Of a DNA stretch of 64,000 bases, positions 9,025-17,416 are shown piece after piece; the stretch's first letter is position 1, and every line of letters begins with the position of its first letter. This DNA comes from Mesorhizobium sp. 131-2-1 (GTDB taxonomy: Bacteria > Pseudomonadota > Alphaproteobacteria > Rhizobiales > Rhizobiaceae): assembly GCF_016756535.1 (NCBI RefSeq), contig NZ_AP023247.1:3782501-3846500 (forward strand), in the 5' to 3' direction. The translations under genes and the position numbers were made by a program. Below the pieces are notes generated by a model that had not been told where the DNA came from, searched no databases, and worked only from the letters and a program-made list of their open reading frames with translations.

Positions 9025-10167
9025 CTAGCGGAACAGATATTTGGACACTTCCGGATTGCCGCGGCGCCACATCACATTGTCCAGGAAGTAGTGGTGGACG
9101 TTGATGAATATCAGCACGATGAAGAAGAACAGCGACGATCCGAGGACTTGCCTGTCATACGGGATCAAGGCGGTCAGCACGAACGGGATCAGCCAGAAAC
9201 CGAGATATCCGAGCGCACCGCCCCCGACGATAAATCCCAGGACACGAAGCCTGTAGAGAGGGCCGAGAAAGGACAGGATCTTCGGATGCGGATCGCTCGC
9301 GGCATCCGGACCGTCGCGCTCGACATTGGTCTGGTAGCGCCAGACCACCGCCAGGTACTGGAGCGAGTGGAGCGCGGGCACCACGAGCAGCCAGAGCGGG
9401 TTTATCCGCGCGATCAGAATCCAAAGGTAAAGCGATGCGACATAGGCCACGACGCCGTTGTAGGGCAGGCCGCCGCCGTTCCTGCGCCAGCGATTGATGA
9501 GCATCAGAACCGTCGCCGCCGTGGACGCTGTGGCCGCCACCATGGCGATGTTGGTGATCCACGAAGGGGCCGCGAACGTGTAGTATTCCAGGCCGTAGTA
9601 TTTGCCGGCGGTGACCGCGGTATTCGTCTGCAGCCAGGCCAGGATCCACACCGCGTAGCTGTTGACCAGCAGCAGCTTCTTGTCCCGATCGTCGAAGAAT
9701 TTGCGCTTCAGGACGGCATCCACCATCAGCATGCCGTAGCCCTGCTTGACGTAGTGCCAGCCGACGAAAAAGAACATCGCGTTGGTCGCGTAGCCAAGCA
9801 GGCGGCTGTTCGCGGTTGCCGCGCCGTAGGCAAAAAACCCGCTCATGATCAGCGGAACGGCGATGCCGGCGAAAATGTAGCGGAGCTGGAGGCCCCTGTC
9901 GTACCCGTCGCCCGTCACTTTCCGCCCGAAATTGCGGTAGAAAAGCTGGTAGGAATGGGCGAAGTGGGGATAGTTTATCAGGTAGGCGACAAAGACCATC
10001 GTTGCCGCAACGACGCCTTCGTATTCGAGCGGCACAAGAAACAGGACCGGCAGGATGAGAAACGCGCTGCCGCCAAGCATGAGGAAGTCGGCGACCGGGC
10101 CGAAGAGATATTTTTGAGGTTTCGCCGCCGCGGGGGCCAGAGCGTCCGCCGAAAGGTGAAGTGCCAT
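9025..10167 (-). CDS. Polytopic membrane protein with conserved-looking histidine motifs
   Basis: A 380-residue protein with roughly eight to ten hydrophobic segments; the family is not known to me. Several His-containing motifs lie at the ends of membrane segments: NYPHFAHSY (His68, His71), GWHYVKQGYG (His138), PALHSLQYL (His267) and NVHHYFLDNVMWR (His358, His359, Asp362). This spacing is reminiscent of membrane metalloenzymes such as desaturase/hydroxylase-type di-iron proteins or Brp/Blh-type carotenoid dioxygenases, but it is not a match to a family motif I can name. The ATG at 10167 is preferred over a TTG at 10191 because GGGAGG lies 6 nt before it. Confidence 0.75.
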   Translation of the reverse strand: MALHLSADALAPAAAKPQKYLFGPVADFLMLGGSAFLILPVLFLVPLEYEGVVAATMVFVAYLINYPHFAHSYQLFYRNFGRKVTGDGYDRGLQLRYIFAGIAVPLIMSGFFAYGAATANSRLLGYATNAMFFFVGWHYVKQGYGMLMVDAVLKRKFFDDRDKKLLLVNSYAVWILAWLQTNTAVTAGKYYGLEYYTFAAPSWITNIAMVAATASTAATVLMLINRWRRNGGGLPYNGVVAYVASLYLWILIARINPLWLLVVPALHSLQYLAVVWRYQTNVERDGPDAASDPHPKILSFLGPLYRLRVLGFIVGGGALGYLGFWLIPFVLTALIPYDRQVLGSSLFFFIVLIFINVHHYFLDNVMWRRGNPEVSKYLFR

Positions 10168-10253
10168 GTATCGCCTCCCTTGGGAGCCCAAGTTTAACCA
10201 GCAGCCAGTCTGACGACAAGGTTGGGCGCTGTCGCTCTACGCTTTCAAACCCG

Positions 10254-10430
10254 TCAGGAGACGCGTTTTGGCGACTGCAGTTCGCGCCCCATCCTGGCTG
10301 CCTGAAAGATCGTCATCAAAACCAGGACGGGCTCGCCATCGATCTGATTGATCATCAGTGCGACACGGCCGAGCTCGTCGCTCATGGCGCAGGTCCAGTC
10401 CTTGACCGCGATCACCTTTTTTTCGGACAA
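10254..10430 (-). CDS. Small hypothetical protein (58 aa, TTG start)
   Basis: A 58-codon frame starting with TTG at 10430 and preceded by a good ribosome site (GGGGAGG, 7 nt spacing). The product begins (M)SEKKVIAVKDW, has a mildly hydrophobic middle (VLVLMTIFQAA) and a basic C-terminus ending SPKRVS. It has no family I recognise. It is favoured over a longer 85-codon frame on the same strand (10237-10494), whose product is Arg/Gly/Asp rich and has the look of an out-of-frame reading. It lies between two minus-strand genes with their own starts. Confidence 0.5.
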   Translation of the reverse strand: MSEKKVIAVKDWTCAMSDELGRVALMINQIDGEPVLVLMTIFQAARMGRELQSPKRVS

Positions 10431-10521
10431 TTTTGCCCTCCCCTTGGACGCCCCTTTTATGCCCGTTCGCCATGGAGCATTGGGCGACCCTCACCCGACA
10501 GCCGGGACCTTGGGGCGCCCT

Positions 10522-11061
10522 TCAGTGCGTATGATCGAGCAGTCTGGTCGTGGCAACGTCGCGACTGTGTTCGGAATTGGCTCGATCGATGCCCTCCACG
10601 GTAATGGCGAACATCCCGTTTTCGATCCTTGCTATCCAGCCCTTGGCCTTCAGATACCAGAGATGAAAATCCAGATGTTCGCGCGGGCAGCCGGACAAGC
10701 GTTCAAGTTCTTCATCGCCAATGCCGGGATTGTTGACGTCCTGGCGGCGTTTTACATAAAGAAGCGCAAGCAGCTTGGCCTGAATGACGACGTCGCGTTC
10801 GAGACCTTTGGTGTTGCTGGCCTCCTCGGTCAGCTCGCGGCGAACATTCAGATTGTCTCTATACTGAATGTCGTACTGCGCGCGCTTGACCGGATCCTTC
10901 AGCGTGTTGTGGGCCTCCACGATTTCGCTGAAGCGAGAATCATCGCCGGTATCCCGATTGTCGGGATGGTAGCGCATGGCAAAATAACGAAATATCCGTT
11001 CAATCGTTTCCGAGTTGGCGTTCGGGCTGATTTCCAGAAGTTCGTAGTAGTCAATGAACAT
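10522..11061 (-). CDS. J-domain (DnaJ-like) protein
   Basis: A 179-residue protein with an N-terminal J domain (about residues 3-62) containing the invariant HPD at 32-34 (MRYHPDNRDTGD), so it should stimulate an Hsp70 ATPase. The C-terminal region from about residue 85 has no Gly/Phe or zinc region. It reads as a helical/winged-helix-like module (DEELERLSGCPREHLDFHLWYLKAKGWI), similar to DNA- or protein-binding winged helices. The start at 11061 is chosen because the J domain begins at once; an in-frame ATG further upstream would add 23 non-J residues. It lies 172 bp from the tRNA-Lys gene. Confidence 0.83.
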   Translation of the reverse strand: MFIDYYELLEISPNANSETIERIFRYFAMRYHPDNRDTGDDSRFSEIVEAHNTLKDPVKRAQYDIQYRDNLNVRRELTEEASNTKGLERDVVIQAKLLALLYVKRRQDVNNPGIGDEELERLSGCPREHLDFHLWYLKAKGWIARIENGMFAITVEGIDRANSEHSRDVATTRLLDHTH

Positions 11062-11233
11062 TGGTGGTGCTGCCTCGAATCTACACCACTCCCCCAAGGG
11101 CAGCTTGGCGCAACTGGTATGCACATGCAAGCTCGCTCCCGAGAAGGAGTGCCGGGTTTCCCGAGCGAAGAGGACATCGTACCAGGCGGAGCCGTTCCGC
11201 CATCGGGGTTGCGCAGAATTTCCGCTGAAAATC

Positions 11234-11309
11234 TGGTGAGCGCGATGGGATTCGAACCCATGACCTACTGATTAAAAGTCAGTTGCTCTACCGGCTGAGC
11301 TACGCGCTC
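11234..11309 (-). tRNA. tRNA-Lys (anticodon UUU)
   Basis: A full 76-nt cloverleaf on the minus strand. The 7-bp acceptor stem GAGCGCG/CGCGCTC runs from 11309 and closes at 11238-11244. The D-arm has GCTC/GAGC, the anticodon arm ACTGA-CTTTTAA-TCAGT gives anticodon TTT, the variable loop is AGGTC, and the T-arm is ATGGG-TTCGAAT-CCCAT. The CCA end is encoded at 11234-11236. No integrase gene or repeated tRNA 3' end is seen nearby, so it does not mark an island within this window. Confidence 0.98.
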
Positions 11310-11435
11310 CCGCGGGCTCGAATAAGGCCGCCCTCGAAATTGCGCGGAACATAGGGAGAGTGCCGCGACCGGTCAACCGGAAAAACATGGCTTGCAAGCC
11401 GGATTTTCGCTGCGTTCGGCGGAGTGTGGCGCCGA

Positions 11436-11912
11436 TCAGCTGGCCCAGCTGATGGTCTTGAAGATCAGATACAGGCCTCCGCCTTCACCGCGTGGGGAAC
11501 GGTAGGCACCGAGCGCGTTGCAGATTCGAACCATTGCCCCGGCCAGTTCCCAGCCGAGCGCCTCCAGGTCATTGTTTGTGTCGAGCACATAGGCCTGAGC
11601 CAGCTCGTCAATGCCTTTCTCCTCTCCGAAGGACCGAACCAGCTTTGCGTCGGTTAGAAGCTCGCCAGGCAGGTTTGAATTTGCCCAGGCCCACAGCCAG
11701 TTGTCTGCTTTGGCACTCGTCGAGCCGGCAATCTGGATCTCGGCGACGACCTTGACGACACCTTGCTCGGAGAACAACAGCTTTCCAGCCTTCAGGTCGT
11801 AGTCGTAGCGCGACCAGCTGCCGAGGCGGAAATCCTTCTGCAAGCGGTCGTTCTTGGCGGTCAGCTGATCGTAAGCCTCTTCACGCCAGCCAGCATACCA
11901 ATCCGGATCCAT
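11436..11912 (-). CDS. Conserved hypothetical protein, DUF6882-like
   Basis: A 158-residue soluble protein with a WLWAWANSNLP segment near residues 72-82, which recalls the WxWAW motif of the DUF6882 family; the assignment is from memory. The N-terminus is polar and the C-terminus ends YLIFKTISWAS. A purine-rich ribosome site (GAGGGGGA) directly precedes the ATG. It lies 38 bp downstream of glpK on the same strand and may be co-transcribed, but nothing in it suggests a glycerol role. The 126-bp spacer to tRNA-Lys holds a 12-bp palindrome GGCTTGCAAGCC and no gene. Confidence 0.72.
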   Translation of the reverse strand: MDPDWYAGWREEAYDQLTAKNDRLQKDFRLGSWSRYDYDLKAGKLLFSEQGVVKVVAEIQIAGSTSAKADNWLWAWANSNLPGELLTDAKLVRSFGEEKGIDELAQAYVLDTNNDLEALGWELAGAMVRICNALGAYRSPRGEGGGLYLIFKTISWAS

Positions 11913-11950
11913 TCCCCCTCGCCCCGAGCACTCAGCACCTGATGGGCTTC

Positions 11951-13444
11951 TTATGGCACGCTCAGTGTCCTGCGCACAGCGTCGCGCCAGCCCGCCAGCT
12001 TGGCCGAGCGTGTCGAGGCATCCATCTCCGGCTTGAAGCGGCGGTCGAGCGCCCAGGTCTTGGCGAACTCCTTTGCCTTCGGCCACACGCCCGCCTTCGA
12101 GCCGGCAAGCCAGGCAGCACCAAGCGCCGTCGTCTCCAGGATGGTCGGCCGGTCGACCGGCGCGTCGAGGATGTCGGCCAGGCGCTGCATGGTCCAGTCG
12201 GAGGCGACCATGCCGCCGTCGACCCTGAGCACCGTCTTGGCGGACGCCCCCTTCCAGTCCTTGCGCATGGCGTCGAGCAGGTCGCGGGTCTGGTAGGCGA
12301 CGGATTCCAAGGCCGCGCGGGCGAATTCCGCCGGGCCGGAATTGCGGGTCAGCCCGAAGATCGCGCCGCGCGCTTCGGCGTCCCAATGCGGCGCGCCGAG
12401 GCCGACGAAGGCTGGCACAAGATAGACATTCTGCGCCGGGTCGGCGGCTGCCGCCAGCGTGCCGCTCTGCTCGGCCTTGCCGATCACCTTGATGCCGTCG
12501 CGCAGCCATTGCACGGCGGCACCGGCGATGAAGATCGACCCTTCCAGAGCATAGGTGGTCTTGCCGTTCAGCCGATAGGCAATGGTGGTCAACAGCCGGT
12601 TCTTCGAGCGCACCAGATCGGCGCCGGTGTTGAGCAGCGCGAAGCAGCCGGTGCCGTAGGTGGATTTCATCATGCCCGGCTCGAAACAGGCCTGGCCGAT
12701 GGTCGCGGCGTGCTGGTCGCCGGCGACGCCGAGAATTTTGATCTCCGATCCGAACAGGGCTTTGTCGGTCACGCCATAGTCATCGGCGCAATCCTTCACC
12801 TGCGGCAGCATCGCGGCCGGGATGCGCAGGAGCGACAGCAGCTCGTCGTCCCAGACATTCTTCTCGATGTTGTAGACCAGCGTGCGCGAGGCGTTGGTGG
12901 CGTCGGTGGCGTGCACCTTGCCGCAGGTCAGCCGCCAGATCAAAAAACTGTCGATGGTGCCGGCGAGCAGTTCGCCCTTTTCGGCGCGCTTCCTGGCGCC
13001 TTTCACCTTGTCCAGCATCCAGGCGATCTTGGTGCCGGAGAAATAAGGATCGAGCAGCAGCCCGGTTTTCCTGGTGAATGTCTTCTCCAGCCCCTGCTTC
13101 TTCAATTTCTGGCAAAGCGGCGCGGTGCGGCGGTCCTGCCAGACGATAGCATTGTGGATCGGCTTGCCGGTCGCCTTCTCCCAGATGACGACGGTCTCGC
13201 GCTGGTTGGTGATGCCGATCGCGGCGACGTCCGAAGCGTTGCGGCCGGCTGCCTTCAGCGCGGTCTTCACCGTCGCCACCACGCTGGACCAGATCTCCTC
13301 GGGGTCGTGCTCGACCCAGCCGGAGGCCGGATAGTACTGGGTGAATTCCTGCTGGCCAGTGCCAGCTACCTTCATATTGTCATCGAACAGGATCGCCCTG
13401 CTCGATGTCGTGCCCTGGTCGATGGCAAGCACAAAGCCGCTCAT
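11951..13444 (-). CDS. glpK: Glycerol kinase
   Basis: Phosphorylates glycerol to sn-glycerol-3-phosphate with ATP. The 497-residue FGGY-family kinase begins with the phosphate-binding loop [18 protein letters not shown] and contains [23 protein letters not shown], the glycerol-binding VWQDRRTA, the C-terminal ATP site [15 protein letters not shown] near residue 405, and ALGAAWLAG near 440. The ATG at 13444 is chosen because GGAGGA lies just upstream; another in-frame start 7 codons earlier lacks this. It is the last catabolic gene of the glp operon, separated from glpV by 94 bp that contain two strong hairpins. Confidence 0.97.
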   Translation of the reverse strand: MSGFVLAIDQGTTSSRAILFDDNMKVAGTGQQEFTQYYPASGWVEHDPEEIWSSVVATVKTALKAAGRNASDVAAIGITNQRETVVIWEKATGKPIHNAIVWQDRRTAPLCQKLKKQGLEKTFTRKTGLLLDPYFSGTKIAWMLDKVKGARKRAEKGELLAGTIDSFLIWRLTCGKVHATDATNASRTLVYNIEKNVWDDELLSLLRIPAAMLPQVKDCADDYGVTDKALFGSEIKILGVAGDQHAATIGQACFEPGMMKSTYGTGCFALLNTGADLVRSKNRLLTTIAYRLNGKTTYALEGSIFIAGAAVQWLRDGIKVIGKAEQSGTLAAAADPAQNVYLVPAFVGLGAPHWDAEARGAIFGLTRNSGPAEFARAALESVAYQTRDLLDAMRKDWKGASAKTVLRVDGGMVASDWTMQRLADILDAPVDRPTILETTALGAAWLAGSKAGVWPKAKEFAKTWALDRRFKPEMDASTRSAKLAGWRDAVRRTLSVP

Positions 13445-13471
13445 TTCCGCTCCTCCGCTCTTCATGCAACA

Positions 13472-13526
13472 GGGGAGACGGCAAAAGCCGCCTCCCCCGC
13501 AGGATCCATACGGGCGCTGACGCCCG
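13472..13526 (-). other. Tandem intercistronic hairpins between glpV and glpK
   Basis: Two inverted repeats lie in the 94-bp glpV-glpK gap. The first in the direction of transcription is CGGGCG-CTGA-CGCCCG (13511-13526), a perfect 6-bp stem. The second is GGGGAG-a-CGGC/GCCG-c-CTCCCC (13472-13497), an 11-position stem with one mismatch and an AAAA loop (TTTT in the transcript). Neither is followed by a U-run in the direction of transcription. Such structures commonly protect the 3' end of a binding-protein message or attenuate read-through. The function here is inferred. Confidence 0.6.
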
Positions 13527-13538
13527 CATCAGGCAGTG

Positions 13539-15266
13539 TTACTTCTGCCAGCTCTTCACCAGTTCGTCGTAGTTGATGGTGATCGGCTTTTCCTTCTCGT
13601 TCTCGATCTTCAGCTGAGGCGCGAGATTGCCCTTCTTGACCGCGTCGGCGTTCCAGTAGGCGAGGTCATGCTCTTCGGCCATCTTCGGGCCGATATCGCC
13701 CTGGACGCCCGACTTCTCGATGCGGCTCATGACCTTTTCCTGTTCGCCGCAGAGCGAGTCCATCGCTTCCTGCGCGGTCTTGGCACCCGACGAGGCATCG
13801 CCGATCGCCTGCCACCAGAGCTGAGCCAGCTTCGGATAGTCAGGCACGTTAGTGCCGGTCGGCGACCACTGGACACGGGCCGGCGAGCGATAGAACTCGA
13901 TCAGGCCGCCGAGCTTCGGAGCGCGCTCGGTGAAGCTCTTGTCGTGGATCGTGCTCTCGCGGATGAAGGTCAGGCCGACATGGCTCTTCTTCACGTCGAC
14001 GGTCTTCGAGGTGACGAACTGCGCGTAAAGCCAGGCGGCCTTGGCGCGGTCGGTCGGCGTCGACTTCATCAGCGTCCAGGAACCCACGTCCTGGTAGCCG
14101 AGTTTCATGCCGTCCTTCCAGTAGACGCCGTGCGGCGACGGCGCCATGCGCCACTTCGGCGTGCCGTCGTCGTTCATCACAGCCTTGGCGCCGGCGTCGA
14201 CCATCGAGGCGGTGAAGGCGGTGTACCAGAAGATCTGCTGAGCAACCGCACCTTGCGCCGGCACCGGGCCGGATTCGGAGAAGGTCATGCCCTGGGCTTC
14301 GGCCGGAGCGTAGGCCTTCAGCCAGTCGAGATACTTCTGGATCGAGTAGACGGCAGCCGGGCCGTTGGTATCGCCGCCGCGCGCGGTGCAGGAGCCGACC
14401 GGGCGCGAATTCTCGTCGACCTTGATGCCCCACTCGTCGACCGGCAGACCGTTCGGGATGCCCTTGTCGCCGTTGCCGGCCATCGACAGCCAGGCGTCGG
14501 TGAACCGCCAGCCGAGCGACGGGTCCTTCTTGCCGTAGTCCATGTGGCCGTAGACCTTCTTGCCGTCGATCTCGCGGCCGGTGAAGAACTCGGCGATGTC
14601 CTCATAGGCCGACCAGTTGACCGGCACGCCGAGGTCGTAGCCGTACTTGGCCTTGAAGTCGGCCTTGTTCTTCTCGTCGTTGAACCAGTCGTAGCGGAAC
14701 CAGTAGAGGTTGGCGAACTGCTGGTCGGGAAGCTGGTAGAGCTTCTTGTCCGGCGCCGTGGTGAAGGAGGTGCCGATGAAGTCCTTCAGGTCGAGGTTCG
14801 GATTGGTGACATCCTTGCCGTCGCCAGCCATCCAGTCGGTCAGGTTGCGCACCTGCTGGTAGCGCCAGTGCGTGCCGATCAGGTCGGAGTCGTTGACCCA
14901 GCCGTCATAAAGGTTCTGGCCTGTCTGCATCTGGGTCTGGATCTTCTCGACGACGTCGCCTTCCTGGATCGTGTCGTGCGTGACCTTGATGCCGGTGATG
15001 GCGGAGAAGGCCGGCGCCAGCACCTGCGATTCATAGGAATGGGTGGCGATGGTTTCCGAGACGACCTTGATATCCATGCCGGCGAAAGGCTTCGCGGCAT
15101 CGATAAACCATTGCATCTCCTTTTCCTGGTCGGCGCGCGAGAGCGTCGACAGCGGGCCGATCTCCTTGTCCAGGAAGGCCTTGGCCTCGTCCATACCGGC
15201 ATAGGCGTTGCCAGCCCCGAGCAATAGGACAAGGGCAGTCGTTGATGTTAAAATTTGCCGTCGCAT
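13539..15266 (-). CDS. glpV: Glycerol ABC transporter substrate-binding protein
   Basis: Periplasmic solute-binding protein of 575 residues, an unusually large cluster-type SBP typical of the rhizobial glycerol importer. A Sec signal peptide is visible at the N-terminus (MRRQILTSTTALVLLLGAG-NAYA, cleavage after AYA). The mature part contains DKEIGPLSTLSR near the start, the hinge-region KVYGHMDYGKKDPSLGWR, and a Trp/Tyr-rich ligand-side pattern. The ATG at 15266 is preferred because GGAGGAAACTC precedes it; the in-frame ATG at 15281 lies within that ribosome site. Position after the permease genes and the homology fit GlpV. It is bracketed by hairpins at 15301-15330 and 13472-13526. Confidence 0.92.
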   Translation of the reverse strand: MRRQILTSTTALVLLLGAGNAYAGMDEAKAFLDKEIGPLSTLSRADQEKEMQWFIDAAKPFAGMDIKVVSETIATHSYESQVLAPAFSAITGIKVTHDTIQEGDVVEKIQTQMQTGQNLYDGWVNDSDLIGTHWRYQQVRNLTDWMAGDGKDVTNPNLDLKDFIGTSFTTAPDKKLYQLPDQQFANLYWFRYDWFNDEKNKADFKAKYGYDLGVPVNWSAYEDIAEFFTGREIDGKKVYGHMDYGKKDPSLGWRFTDAWLSMAGNGDKGIPNGLPVDEWGIKVDENSRPVGSCTARGGDTNGPAAVYSIQKYLDWLKAYAPAEAQGMTFSESGPVPAQGAVAQQIFWYTAFTASMVDAGAKAVMNDDGTPKWRMAPSPHGVYWKDGMKLGYQDVGSWTLMKSTPTDRAKAAWLYAQFVTSKTVDVKKSHVGLTFIRESTIHDKSFTERAPKLGGLIEFYRSPARVQWSPTGTNVPDYPKLAQLWWQAIGDASSGAKTAQEAMDSLCGEQEKVMSRIEKSGVQGDIGPKMAEEHDLAYWNADAVKKGNLAPQLKIENEKEKPITINYDELVKSWQK

Positions 15267-15300
15267 GAGTTTCCTCCACATTTAGGTTTCAAGTGCGATC

Positions 15301-15330
15301 TGGAGCGGCCGCCGGCACGCGGCCGCTCCA
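15301..15330 (-). other. Perfect 12-bp hairpin before glpV
   Basis: TGGAGCGGCCGC at 15301-15312 pairs perfectly with GCGGCCGCTCCA at 15319-15330 across a 6-nt loop. It lies between the stop of glpU (15344) and the start of glpV (15266). The stem is almost all G-C and is not followed by a U-run, so a processing or stability element at the new 5' end of a glpV message is more likely than termination. Confidence 0.6.
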
Positions 15331-15343
15331 ACAGTTTCCCCCT

Positions 15344-15631
15344 CTATACGTAGCGGAACACGCCGATGGCGTAGACTACGGAGAGAGCGAGAGCCCACCA
15401 CAGGTTGGGTCCAACCAGACCCAGCCAAGCGAGATGGATGAAGGCGCTGCCAAGCAGCGAGAGGAAGAGACGGTCGCCGCGCGTCGTCTCGAAGCGCAGT
15501 ACACCGATGCGCGGATTGCCGCCCGGCGAGGCATATTCCCAGGCCGCCATGCCGCAAAGCAGCAGAAAGACGGTTCCGAAGAAGGCTGCCGTCGGCCAGG
15601 TCCAGGCCATCCAGGTGAGGTCGAGGTTCAT
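15344..15631 (-). CDS. glpU: Small membrane protein of the glycerol ABC operon (DUF2160)
   Basis: A 95-residue protein with about three hydrophobic segments, near residues 12-32, 58-70 and 78-94, and a short polar linker carrying SPGGNPRIGVLRFETTRGD. Its size, topology and place between the permease GlpQ and the binding protein GlpV match GlpU/DUF2160 of the rhizobial glycerol locus. Its role in transport is not established. The ATG at 15631 lies 2 bp after the glpQ stop, so translation is probably coupled. Confidence 0.85.
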   Translation of the reverse strand: MNLDLTWMAWTWPTAAFFGTVFLLLCGMAAWEYASPGGNPRIGVLRFETTRGDRLFLSLLGSAFIHLAWLGLVGPNLWWALALSVVYAIGVFRYV

Positions 15632-15633
15632 GG

Positions 15634-16548
15634 TCACACCCTCCCCAGGGCAAAGCCCTTGGCGATGTAGTTGCGGACAAACCAGATGACCAGCGCGCCG
15701 GGGATCAGCGTCAACACGCCGGCGGCGGCGAGCAGACCCCAGTCCATGCCGGCTGCCGAGACGGTGCGGGTCATGGTGGCGGCGATCGGCTTGGCGTCGG
15801 TGGTGGTCAGCGTGCGCGCGATCAGCAGTTCCACCCATGAGAACATGAAGCAGAAGAAGCAGGCGACGCCGATGCCGCTGGCGATAAGGGGCATGAAGAT
15901 CTTCACGAAGAAGCGCGGGAACGAATAGCCGTCGATATAGGCCGTCTCGTCGATCTCCTTCGGCACGCCCGACATGAAGCCTTCGAGGATCCACACCGCC
16001 AGCGGCACGTTGAACAGGCAGTGCGCGAGAGCCACCGCGATATGTGTGTCGATCAGGCCGAAGGCGGAATAGAGCTGAAAGAAGGGCAGCGCGAACACCG
16101 CCGGGGGCGCCATGCGGTTGGTCAACAGCCAGAAGAACAGGTGCTTGTCGCCGAGGAAGCGGTAGCGCGAAAAGGCGTAGGCCGCCGGCAGCGCCACGGC
16201 GACCGAGATCACCATGTTCATCACCACATAGGTGATCGAGTTGATATAGCCCGAATACCAGGACGCGTCGGTGAAGATGGTGACGTAGTTCGCAAGCGTC
16301 GGCGCGTGCGGATAGAGCGTCAGCGATGAGACGATCTCCGCGTTGGTCTTGAAGCTCATGTTGATGAGCCAGTAGATCGGCAGCAGCAGCACGATGATGT
16401 AGAGCGTCGGCACGATCCACCACCAGCGCGATTCCTCGCCGCGCCGCCGCATCAGCCGCGCCACCTCGTCTTGCGACAGGGCGCTGCTCAGCCCTTCCGT
16501 AACCGTCGTCTCGCTCACTCTTTGCGTTCTTTCGTTGACGCCGCTCAT
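15634..16548 (-). CDS. glpQ: Glycerol ABC transporter permease (MalG-type)
   Basis: Inner-membrane permease subunit of 304 residues with six predicted membrane segments and a cytoplasmic N-terminal tail (residues 1-38, VARLMRRRGEESRWWW). The ABC-importer EAA loop is visible as DETAYIDGYSFPRFFVKIFMPL near residues 203-225 and would dock on the GlpS/GlpT ATPases. It pairs with GlpP directly upstream, separated by one base. The MalF/MalG-type superfamily is clear; glycerol specificity comes from the operon. Confidence 0.93.
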   Translation of the reverse strand: MSGVNERTQRVSETTVTEGLSSALSQDEVARLMRRRGEESRWWWIVPTLYIIVLLLPIYWLINMSFKTNAEIVSSLTLYPHAPTLANYVTIFTDASWYSGYINSITYVVMNMVISVAVALPAAYAFSRYRFLGDKHLFFWLLTNRMAPPAVFALPFFQLYSAFGLIDTHIAVALAHCLFNVPLAVWILEGFMSGVPKEIDETAYIDGYSFPRFFVKIFMPLIASGIGVACFFCFMFSWVELLIARTLTTTDAKPIAATMTRTVSAAGMDWGLLAAAGVLTLIPGALVIWFVRNYIAKGFALGRV

Positions 16549-16549
16549 C

Positions 16550-17416
16550 TCAGCGCTCCGCGTCGTAGTTGGTCATCACGGTGTAGAAGACCCATGATAA
16601 CAAAAGGATGATCAGGAAGTAGACCAGCGACATGGCCGCCGCCGGACCGAGGTCGAACTGGCCGAGCGCCGTCTTGACGAGGTCGATCGACAGGAAGGTC
16701 GTCGAATTGCCGGGGCCGCCGCCGGTGACGACGAAAGGCTCGGTGTAGATCATGAAGCTATCCATGAAGCGCAGCAGCACGGCGATCAGAAGCACGCGCT
16801 GCATCTTCGGCAGCTGGATGTAGCGGAACACCGCCCAGCGCGAGGCGCCGTCGATCTTGGCCGCCTGGTAGAAGGCATCCGGGATCGAGACCAGGCCGGC
16901 ATAGCAGAGCAGCACGACAAGGCTGGTCCAGTGCCAGACATCCATGATGATGACGGTGACCCAGGCATCGATCGGATCCTGGACATAGTTGTAGTCGATG
17001 CCGAGTGCGTTGACGTAGTAGCCGAGCAGGCCGATGTCGTTGCGGCCGAAGACTTGCCAGATTGTTCCGACAACGTTCCACGGGATCAGCAGCGGCAGCG
17101 CCATCAGCACAAGGCAGACTGGTACGCCCCAGCCCTTCTTCGGCATGTTGAGCGCGATGAAGATGCCGAGCGGCACTTCGATGATGAGGATGATGAACGA
17201 GAAGATCAGGTTGCGGACCATCGCTTCCCAGAAGCGGTCGGAATGCAGCAGCTCCTCGAACCACTCGGTTCCGGCCCAGAAGAAGACGTTGTTGCCGAAC
17301 GTGTCCTGCACCGAATAGTTGACGACCGTCATCAGCGGGATGACGGCCGAGAACGCCACCAGCACCAGCACCGGCAGCACAAGGAACCAGGCCTTGTTGT
17401 TCCAGGTCTTTTCCAT
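16550..17416 (-). CDS. glpP: Glycerol ABC transporter permease (MalF-type)
   Basis: Partner permease of 288 residues with about six membrane segments. It shows the EAA-type coupling motif as YQAAKIDGASRWAVFRYIQLP near residues 182-203, and the MalF-like YTEPFVVTGGGPGNST segment near 223-239. The stop codon of glpT and this ATG are adjacent, so the ATPase and permease genes are read as one unit. A ferredoxin-like periplasmic loop, as in E. coli MalF, is not apparent. Confidence 0.93.
   Translation of the reverse strand: MEKTWNNKAWFLVLPVLVLVAFSAVIPLMTVVNYSVQDTFGNNVFFWAGTEWFEELLHSDRFWEAMVRNLIFSFIILIIEVPLGIFIALNMPKKGWGVPVCLVLMALPLLIPWNVVGTIWQVFGRNDIGLLGYYVNALGIDYNYVQDPIDAWVTVIIMDVWHWTSLVVLLCYAGLVSIPDAFYQAAKIDGASRWAVFRYIQLPKMQRVLLIAVLLRFMDSFMIYTEPFVVTGGGPGNSTTFLSIDLVKTALGQFDLGPAAAMSLVYFLIILLLSWVFYTVMTNYDAER

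Noticed and set aside
11234..11435. tRNA-Lys as an integration site of a mobile island
   Set aside because: No integrase, no direct repeat of the tRNA 3' end and no change in gene character on either side within the window.
11436..12509. A 357-codon frame reaching into glpK
   Set aside because: The first about 200 codons are an out-of-frame reading of glpK; the real gene is the last 158 codons, starting at 11912 with its own ribosome site.
13536..15227. A 563-codon plus-strand frame opposite glpV
   Set aside because: No family motifs, and composition typical of an antisense reading. The signal peptide and binding-protein motifs are on the minus strand.
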